This document shows, piece by piece, positions 1 to 8,018 of a DNA stretch of 14,602 nt (position 1 is its first letter; every line of letters begins with the position of its first letter). Under the pieces are notes generated by a model, which did not search any database, had not been told where the DNA came from, and saw only the letters and a list, made by a program, of their open reading frames with translations. The DNA lies in assembly GCA_035693825.1 (NCBI GenBank), contig DASSGB010000208.1:1-14602 (forward strand). The letters run 5' to 3'. Made by a program: the position numbers and the translations under genes. The DNA is from MGOM01 sp035693825 (GTDB lineage Bacteria > Chloroflexota > Anaerolineae > Anaerolineales > E44-bin32).

Positions 1-137
1 GAACGAAACTCCGCCAGCCCCTTCAGCTGGCACCATTTCGTGATCGCCGCCGTCAGCGTCGTCTTCCCGTGGTCGATGTGCCCCATCGTCCCCACATTCA
101 TATGCGGCTTCGTTCGCTCGTATTTCTGCTTCGACAT
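1..137 (-). CDS. tuf: Elongation factor Tu, N-terminal fragment (cut by window edge)
   Basis: EF-Tu is the GTPase that delivers aminoacyl-tRNA to the ribosome A site. Only the first 45 codons lie in the window; the gene runs off its left edge. The translation begins MSKQKYERTKPHMNVGTMGH and continues with the P-loop GHIDHGKTT at residues 19-27, followed by LTAAIT, which is diagnostic for EF-Tu. The ATG at 137 is chosen because it matches the family start and has a strong Shine-Dalgarno (GGAGGAG) seven bases upstream. It is the last visible gene of the rpsL-rpsG-fusA-tuf operon, 53 bp after the fusA stop. That spacer is almost entirely hairpin (see the 138-190 entry), so tuf translation or mRNA stability may be set separately from fusA. 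No frameshift or missing P-loop residue is seen. Confidence 0.95.
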   Translation of the reverse strand, partial: MSKQKYERTKPHMNVGTMGHIDHGKTTLTAAITKWCQLKGLAEFR

Positions 138-190
138 GCTCTCCTCCGAGAGAACCCAAACCCGTTTTGCTGTGCAAAACGGGTTTGGGT
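138..190 (-). promoter_or_regulatory. fusA-tuf intercistronic double hairpin enclosing the tuf ribosome-binding site
   Basis: Directly after the fusA stop codon lies a perfect 17-bp inverted repeat (arms 154-170 and 174-190, loop 171-173). One base further, a second stem (139-143 with 148-152, 5 bp) carries the tuf Shine-Dalgarno in its GGAG loop and 3' arm. There is no T tract on either strand, so a classical intrinsic terminator is unlikely. The arrangement suits an RNA-processing or stabilising hairpin plus modest control of tuf initiation. The structure is read directly from the sequence; the role is inferred. Confidence 0.7.
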
Positions 191-2272
191 CTAGCGCGTG
201 CCTTCCATCACGGTCTTGGTCACCGACTCCGAGACCTGGGCATAGTGGTCGAATTCCATGGTGAAGGCCCCACGGCCCTGGGTCTTGGAGCGCAAATCCG
301 TGGCGTAGCCGAACATTTCCGCCAGCGGCACCTGTGCCTGGATCGCCTGGGCATTGCCCGGGCGGGCCTCGATGCCGGAAATCTCGGCGCGGCGCGCCGA
401 GAGATCGCCGGTGACGTCTCCCACGAACTCCTCAGGAATCAGCACTTCGACGCGCATGACCGGCTCGAGCAGGATCGGCCCGGCCTGCTGCACCGCCTGC
501 TTGAAACCGAGCGTCCCGGCCATCTTGAACGCCATGTCGTTCGAGTCGACCTCGTGCGACGATCCGTCGATCAGGCTGACCTTGACGTCCGTCACCGGAT
601 AGCCGGCCAGCACGCCGGACTCGGCCGCCTCCCGCACGCCCTTCTCGACCGCAGGAATGAATTCTTTGGGGATCGATCCGCCGACGATCTTGTTCTCGAA
701 GACGACGCCCGAGCCCGCCTCGCCCGGCTCCATTCGGAAGACGACATGGCCGTACTGGCCCCGGCCGCCGGTCTGCTTGACGTAGCGGTAGTCCGACTTG
801 GCCACCGAGCGAGAGATCGACTCGCGATAGGCCACGCGCGGCCGCCCGATCTTGGCCTGCACCTTGAACTCGCGCAGCATCCGGTCGACGAGGACTTCCA
901 GGTGCAATTCCCCCATGCCCGAAATCACCGTCTGACCGGTGTTCTCGTCGGCGCCGACGCGGAAGGTCGGATCTTCTTCGGCCAGCTTGCGCAACGCCTC
1001 GCCCATCTTGTCTTGATCGACGGTCGACTTGGGCTCGATCGCCAGGAAGATGACCGGCTCGGGGAAGGTGATCGCCTCGAGCACGATGGGATTGGCGGCG
1101 TCGCACAGGGTGTCCCCGGTGAAGGTGTCCTTCATCCCGAGCACGGCGGCAATATCGCCGGCGAGGACTTCGGTGAGGTCCTCGCGACGATCGGCGTACA
1201 TGCGGATCAGCCGCCCGACGCGTTCGCGCTTGCCCTTGGTCGAGTTGTAGACCATCGAGCCCTGGGTGATCTTGCCGGAATACACCCGGAAATAGGCCAG
1301 TCGCCCCACGTACGGATCGGTGACGATCTTGAACACGAGCGCGCTCAAAGGCGCGTCGTCCTTCGCCGGGCGTGTCTGATGCTCCGTCGGATGCGACGGC
1401 TTGTGGCCGGTCACATCGGCAATGTCCTGCGGCGAGGGAAGGTAGTCGACGACCGCGTCCAGCAGGGGCTGGACGCCTTTGTTGCGCAACGATGACCCGC
1501 AAAACACGGGCGTGGCCTTGCCGGCGATCACCGCCCGGCGCAGGCCCTGGCGCAACTCGTCGACCGAAATGTCGTGGCTTTCGAGATACTTGTGCAGCAG
1601 GTGGTCGTCGGTCTCGGCGATCTGCTCGACCATCGTCGCCCGGCGTTCGGCGGCCTCGGCCTTCAGGTCGGCCGGGATGTCGACCTTCTCGGGAGTCGTC
1701 CCCAGCTCGTCCGTCCAGATGATGGCTTTCTCTTCCAGAAGGTCGACGACGCCCATGAAGTCCGATTCGAAACCGATGGGCATCTGCATGGCGATCGGGT
1801 TGGCGCCCAGCCGCTCGCGGATGGTCTCGATGGTGCGCTCGTAGGACGAGCCCACGCGGTCCATCTTGTTGACGAAACACACCCGCGGCACGGCGTAGCG
1901 ATCGGCCTGGCGCCAGACGGTTTCCGATTGCGGCTCGACCCCCTGCACGGCGTCGAAGACGACGATCCCGCCGTCGAGCACGCGCAGACAGCGCTGCACT
2001 TCGGCGGTGAAGTCGATGTGGCCGGGAGTGTCGATGATGTTGAAAATGTAGTCACGCCAGGAGGCGGTGACGGCGGCCGAGACGATGGTGATGCCGCGTT
2101 CGCGCTCCTGCTCCATCCAGTCCGTCACCGTCGTGCCCTCGTCCACCGAGCCAATGCGGTGCGTCCGACCGGTGTAGAAGAGCACCCGCTCGGTGGTGGT
2201 GGTCTTACCGGCATCGATGTGAGCGATGATGCCGATATTCCGGTAACGGTCCAGCGGAAACTCGCGAGCCAT
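191..2272 (-). CDS. fusA: Elongation factor G
   Basis: EF-G is the translational GTPase that drives tRNA-mRNA translocation and, with RRF, ribosome recycling in the cytoplasm. The 693-residue product has the normal family length. GTPase motifs are intact: G1 AHIDAGKTT at 17-25, switch I RGITI at 59-63, DTPGH at 81-85 and NKMD at 135-138. Domain II onward follows (SALVFKIVTDPYVGRLAYFR, GADENTGQTVISGMGELHLE, the domain IV region GGRGQYGHV), ending in the usual domain V. The ATG at 2272 gives the canonical N-terminus MAREFPLDRYRNIGIIAHID. Unusually, no Shine-Dalgarno is visible upstream; a dispersed repeat begins four bases before the start codon. The gene lies 139 bp after rpsG and 53 bp before tuf, the standard str-operon order, which marks this as the housekeeping EF-G rather than a paralogue. 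Confidence 0.98.
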   Translation of the reverse strand: MAREFPLDRYRNIGIIAHIDAGKTTTTERVLFYTGRTHRIGSVDEGTTVTDWMEQERERGITIVSAAVTASWRDYIFNIIDTPGHIDFTAEVQRCLRVLDGGIVVFDAVQGVEPQSETVWRQADRYAVPRVCFVNKMDRVGSSYERTIETIRERLGANPIAMQMPIGFESDFMGVVDLLEEKAIIWTDELGTTPEKVDIPADLKAEAAERRATMVEQIAETDDHLLHKYLESHDISVDELRQGLRRAVIAGKATPVFCGSSLRNKGVQPLLDAVVDYLPSPQDIADVTGHKPSHPTEHQTRPAKDDAPLSALVFKIVTDPYVGRLAYFRVYSGKITQGSMVYNSTKGKRERVGRLIRMYADRREDLTEVLAGDIAAVLGMKDTFTGDTLCDAANPIVLEAITFPEPVIFLAIEPKSTVDQDKMGEALRKLAEEDPTFRVGADENTGQTVISGMGELHLEVLVDRMLREFKVQAKIGRPRVAYRESISRSVAKSDYRYVKQTGGRGQYGHVVFRMEPGEAGSGVVFENKIVGGSIPKEFIPAVEKGVREAAESGVLAGYPVTDVKVSLIDGSSHEVDSNDMAFKMAGTLGFKQAVQQAGPILLEPVMRVEVLIPEEFVGDVTGDLSARRAEISGIEARPGNAQAIQAQVPLAEMFGYATDLRSKTQGRGAFTMEFDHYAQVSESVTKTVMEGTR

Positions 2273-2275
2273 GGC

Positions 2276-2305
2276 AAGAGCAGTGGCCGGTGGTCAGTTG
2301 TCAGT
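2276..2305 (+). repeat. Short dispersed repeat, copy 1 (AAGAGCAGTGGCC...GGTCAGTTGTCAGT)
   Basis: AAGAGCAGTGGCC (2276-2288) followed by GGTCAGTTGTCAGT (2292-2305) recurs in opposite orientation at 3694-3651, where the two blocks are identical but lie further apart. The copy here ends four bases before the fusA start codon and continues into further CAGTGGTCAGTT units to 2313. It occupies the place where a fusA ribosome-binding site would be expected. Confidence 0.7.
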
Positions 2306-2382
2306 GGTCAGTTCTGAGCGTTCGGGCGACGCGGGTAAAGCGTGGACGACCTGTTCGCTGAAGACTGAAAACTGATGACTGA
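2301..2382. repeat. Imperfect inverted repeat in the rpsG-fusA spacer
   Basis: TCAGTGGTCAGTT at 2301-2313 is matched on the opposite strand by AACTGATGACTGA at 2370-2382, 11 of 13 positions pairing across a 56-nt loop. The arms are built from the same CAGT-rich units as the neighbouring dispersed repeat. No U tract follows, so it is not an evident terminator. It makes up most of the 139-bp spacer between rpsG and fusA, which otherwise holds no recognisable signal. Confidence 0.45.
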
Positions 2383-2411
2383 ATCCTGAGGCCTTGTGTC
2401 TGTCCTCCGAC

Positions 2412-2879
2412 TTACCAGCGATAGTGGGCAAAGGCCCGGTTGGCCTCGGCCATCTTGTGGGTTTCTTCCTTGCGTTTGATGGCCGAGCCGGTGTTGTTGG
2501 CGGCGTCCATCAGCTCGCCGGCCAGCTTCTCGGCCATCGACTTGCCTCCACGGGAGCGCGCCGCCGCCAGCAGCCAGCGCATGGCCAGCGACGTCCGGCG
2601 CTCCGGAGCGACCTCGACCGGCACCTGATAGGTGGCCCCGCCGACTCGCCGGGGCTTGACCTCGAGCATCGGCGCCGCGTTGCGCACGGCGTTCTCGAAG
2701 ACCTCGAGCGGAGGCCGCTTGGCGCGGCTCTCGATGAGGTCCATAGCCTGGTAAACCGCGCGGGTGGCGGTGCTCCGCTTGCCGCGGCGCATCAAACGAT
2801 GGATGAACGCCTGCATCAGCGCGCTGTTGTAGCGCGAGTCCGGCGGGATCATTCGTCGTTCCGGTTTCGTTCTGCGCAT
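2412..2879 (-). CDS. rpsG: 30S ribosomal protein S7 (uS7)
   Basis: S7 is a primary 16S rRNA-binding protein that nucleates the 3' major (head) domain of the 30S subunit and lines the E site. The 155-residue product has the normal bacterial length and opens MRRTKPERRMIPPDSRYNS. It contains the conserved core IHRLMRRGKRSTA, the VEVKPRRVGGATYQVPVEV-like segment (here LEVKPRRVGGATYQVPVEV) and a C-terminus ending EANRAFAHYRW. The ATG at 2879 has AGGAG eight bases upstream. It lies 56 bp after the rpsL stop, across a spacer with a perfect 12-bp hairpin. In Escherichia coli S7 represses this operon by binding the rpsL-rpsG spacer; whether the hairpin here does that job is unknown. Confidence 0.98.
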   Translation of the reverse strand: MRRTKPERRMIPPDSRYNSALMQAFIHRLMRRGKRSTATRAVYQAMDLIESRAKRPPLEVFENAVRNAAPMLEVKPRRVGGATYQVPVEVAPERRTSLAMRWLLAAARSRGGKSMAEKLAGELMDAANNTGSAIKRKEETHKMAEANRAFAHYRW

Positions 2880-2901
2880 CCGTCCGCTCCTGCCTGACCC
2901 T

Positions 2902-2928
2902 CATCGGTCGCCCTGGGGGCGACCGATG
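2902..2928 (-). promoter_or_regulatory. Perfect 12-bp hairpin in the rpsL-rpsG spacer
   Basis: CATCGGTCGCCC (2902-2913) and GGGCGACCGATG (2917-2928) form a perfect stem with a three-base loop. It starts seven bases after the rpsL stop and ends about nine bases before the rpsG Shine-Dalgarno. There is no T tract. The position corresponds to the spacer used by S7 for translational feedback in E. coli, so a feedback or mRNA-processing role is plausible but unproven. Confidence 0.65.
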
Positions 2929-2935
2929 GACCGTC

Positions 2936-3358
2936 TTATTGTTCCTTGGGCCGCTTCCCGCCGTACTTGGAGCGCGCCTGCCGGCGTCCCTCGACGCCCG
3001 TGGTGTCGAGCGTGCCGCGCACAATGTGATAGCGCACGCCCGGCAGGTCCTTCACCCGGCCGCCGCGCACCAGGACCACCGAGTGCTCCTGAAGCGAATG
3101 GCCCTCGCCCGGGATGTAGGCCGTCACTTCGATTCCGTTCGTCAGCCGAACGCGCGCCACCTTGCGCAGCGCCGAATTGGGTTTCTTGGGCGTCTGCGTC
3201 CGCACCTGGGTGCACACGCCGCGTTTCTGCGGCGCGCCCTTGGGCATGGAGGCCCTGCGCTGCTTCTTCGTGTTCAAGATGTACTGCAACGCCGGCGCCT
3301 TGGTCTTGGCCCGCTTCGTGCGGCGTCCGCGTCGCACCAGCTGATTGATCGTCGGCAC
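2936..3358 (-). CDS. rpsL: 30S ribosomal protein S12 (uS12)
   Basis: S12 sits at the decoding centre of the 30S subunit and controls fidelity. I place the start at a GTG at 3358, giving a 140-residue protein beginning (M)PTINQLVRRGRR, the family N-terminus, with GGAGG seven bases upstream. The frame stays open to an ATG at 3484, but the extra 42 residues match nothing in S12. Core motifs are intact: QKRGVCTQV (44-52), TPKKPNSALRK (56-66), GHSLQEHSVVLVRGGRVKDLPGVRYH (86-111) and RSKYGGKRPK at the end. An insertion of about 16 residues relative to E. coli lies near 24-42, as in Gram-positive and Chloroflexota S12. The lysines of KKPN and RVKDLPG tied to streptomycin response are wild type. It is the first gene of the str operon here, with its own promoter and leader. 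Confidence 0.97.
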   Translation of the reverse strand: MPTINQLVRRGRRTKRAKTKAPALQYILNTKKQRRASMPKGAPQKRGVCTQVRTQTPKKPNSALRKVARVRLTNGIEVTAYIPGEGHSLQEHSVVLVRGGRVKDLPGVRYHIVRGTLDTTGVEGRRQARSKYGGKRPKEQ

Positions 3359-3374
3359 CCTTTCCTCCACGGTC

Positions 3375-3435
3375 GGCCGGGTCTTGCTTCCGGCCTCAAG
3401 CGTGCGGGAGGCCATCGATCTAGCCCGATGGCCTC
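3375..3435 (-). promoter_or_regulatory. rpsL leader hairpins
   Basis: Two inverted repeats lie in the predicted 5' leader of rpsL. GAGGCCATCG (3408-3417) pairs with CGATGGCCTC (3426-3435), 10 bp with an eight-base loop. GGCCGG (3375-3380) pairs with CCGGCC (3390-3395), with a nine-base loop. They leave the GGAGG ribosome-binding site near 3365 exposed. No U tract follows either stem. A leader of roughly 150 nt with two stems is compatible with ribosomal-protein feedback, but no known binding motif was recognised. Confidence 0.5.
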
Positions 3436-3511
3436 TCCTCGATGAGTCCCTATTCAGCTCGGACGCGGGTCTTCCGCTACCCACGGCCGCTGAAGGACGT
3501 GACGGACGATT

Positions 3512-3541
3512 ATTGTAGCACAGGCATTCTCAGGTCGTCAA
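3512..3541 (-). promoter_or_regulatory. Sigma70-type extended -10 promoter for the rpsL-rpsG-fusA-tuf operon
   Basis: On the minus strand, -35 TTGACG (3541-3536) is followed after an 18-bp spacer by -10 TACAAT (3517-3512), five of six consensus bases in each. The -10 is preceded by TGC, an extended -10 element. Transcription would start near 3505-3507, leaving a leader of about 147 nt before the rpsL GTG. This is the strongest promoter match in the window and suits an operon of very highly expressed genes. It implies transcription independent of rpoB. Confidence 0.75.
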
Positions 3542-3577
3542 GACGATCTGTACGGCTCGTCACGAACTGCTGACTTG

Positions 3578-3620
3578 CCCTCACCCCTCCCCCCTTCCCG
3601 CGGAGCGGGAGAGGGGCCCC
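3578..3620. repeat. CCCTCACCCCT palindromic repeat, copy 1
   Basis: CCCTCACCCCT begins at 3578 and leads into a stem TCCCGC (3596-3601) with GCGGGA (3605-3610), loop GGA, extended by C-rich and G-rich flanks to about 3590-3616 with mismatches, and ending GAGAGGGG. A related element is at 7864-7901 with the same head and the same GGGAGAGGG tail. It lies downstream of rpoB and upstream of the rpsL promoter, where it could help block read-through, although no T tract is present. Confidence 0.6.
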
Positions 3621-3650
3621 TGACACGAGTGGGCCCTGTCCACATGTTCG

Positions 3651-3692
3651 ACTGACAACTGACCCCTGGCCACCGCCCACTGGCCACTGCTC

Positions 3693-3694
<2 letters not shown>
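3651..3694 (-). repeat. Short dispersed repeat, copy 2 (inverted relative to copy 1)
   Basis: Reading the minus strand from 3694, AAGAGCAGTGGCC is identical over 13 bases to 2276-2288. GGTCAGTTGTCAGT (3664-3651) is identical over 14 bases to 2292-2305. Between the blocks this copy has 17 bases of CAGTGGG/GGTGGCC-type units where copy 1 has three. The element begins within the rpoB stop codon. The pair flank rpsL-rpsG in inverted orientation. Confidence 0.7.
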
Positions 3695-7595
<3,901 letters not shown>

Positions 7596-7626
7596 TCACC
7601 CTCTCCTGGCCTATCCAACAAGAAAG

Positions 7627-7707
7627 GGCGGGCATAGATCCGGCCCGCCGATGCCGGTACCCCGCGGTTGGGTGCGGGGTTCGCCCGCTGCTGGCTGCGA
7701 CCCAGCA
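7627..7707 (-). promoter_or_regulatory. Three tandem hairpins in the rpoB 5' leader
   Basis: In the predicted leader of about 150 nt there are three successive stems: 7689-7694 with 7702-7707 (6 bp, TGCTGG/CCAGCA), 7659-7665 with 7674-7680 (7 bp, ACCCCGC/GCGGGGT) and 7627-7633 with 7643-7649 (7 bp, GGCGGGC/GCCCGCC). Loops are seven to nine bases. None is followed by a U tract. The rpoB Shine-Dalgarno (AGGAG near 7603-7607) lies downstream and is not paired in these stems. No known riboswitch or ribosomal-protein leader was recognised. Confidence 0.5.
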
Positions 7708-7753
7708 ACTTCCGAGCGTTCCAAACGTCGCATAATGACGATTGCGAAAGGGT

Positions 7754-7782
7754 CATTTACCACCGGAACCCCCCTGCGTCAA
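7754..7782 (-). promoter_or_regulatory. Candidate rpoB promoter with A-rich upstream element
   Basis: On the minus strand, -35 TTGACG (7782-7777) is identical to the -35 of the rpsL promoter. A 17-bp spacer leads to TAAATG (7759-7754), a weak -10 hexamer rescued by the extended TGG just before it. Immediately upstream of the -35 is an A-rich stretch AGAAAAGCAAAAGG resembling an UP element. Transcription would begin near 7747. The -35 and A-rich tract are convincing; the -10 is the weak point. Confidence 0.5.
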
Positions 7783-7811
7783 GACCCTTTTGCTTTTCTG
7801 GCCCTACCGGG

Positions 7812-7950
7812 GACTTGAAGCGGAGCCCGCAACCCTGGAACCGTCGGGCGGCGGGCGGGCTCACCCTCACCCCTACCCCTCTCGCGCGTGGCGGGAGAGG
7901 GACAGTTGCCCTCGCCCGACGACCCTGGGTTGCGGACCTAGCTTCAAGTC
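7812..7950. repeat. Long imperfect inverted repeat between the transglycosylase gene and rpoB
   Basis: Three collinear blocks pair across the element: GACTTGAAGC (7812-7821) with 7941-7950, CCGCAACCC (7827-7835) with GGGTTGCGG (7927-7935), and GTCGGGCG (7843-7850) with CGCCCGAC (7913-7920). Short mismatched segments separate them, so each arm is about 38 bp. The 62-bp centre holds the second CCCTCACCCCT palindromic repeat. No open frame or transposase lies inside. It could be a small MITE-like element or a cruciform or RNA structure that ends the upstream transcript. Confidence 0.7.
7864..7901. repeat. CCCTCACCCCT palindromic repeat, copy 2
   Basis: CCCTCACCCCT at 7864-7874 is identical to the head of the copy at 3578. 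It is followed by CCCTCTCGC and, after a short loop, GCGGGAGAGGG, which form a stem with one bulge. This copy is the centre of the larger inverted repeat 7812-7950. It is again intergenic and again just upstream of a promoter. Confidence 0.6.
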
Positions 7951-8018
7951 TCCCAAGGGGATGCGAAGCGCGATCCCCGATTGGGCCCAGATATTCCTCA
8001 TCAACCGGAGATTGGCCG

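Noticed and set aside
154..190. The fusA-tuf hairpin as an intrinsic terminator
   Set aside because: No T tract follows the stem on either strand, and a terminator here would cut off tuf in the middle of its operon.
167..1495. A 442-codon open frame on the plus strand, opposite fusA
   Set aside because: It is an antisense shadow of fusA with Arg/Leu/His-rich low-information sequence and no recognisable motif.
2285..2382. CAGT-rich repeats as a CRISPR array
   Set aside because: The units are short, degenerate and without uniform spacers, and no cas gene is present.
3359..3484. N-terminal extension of S12 to an ATG at 3484
   Set aside because: The extra 42 residues match no S12. The GTG at 3358 gives the family N-terminus with a good ribosome-binding site, and the upstream frame overlaps the predicted leader hairpins.
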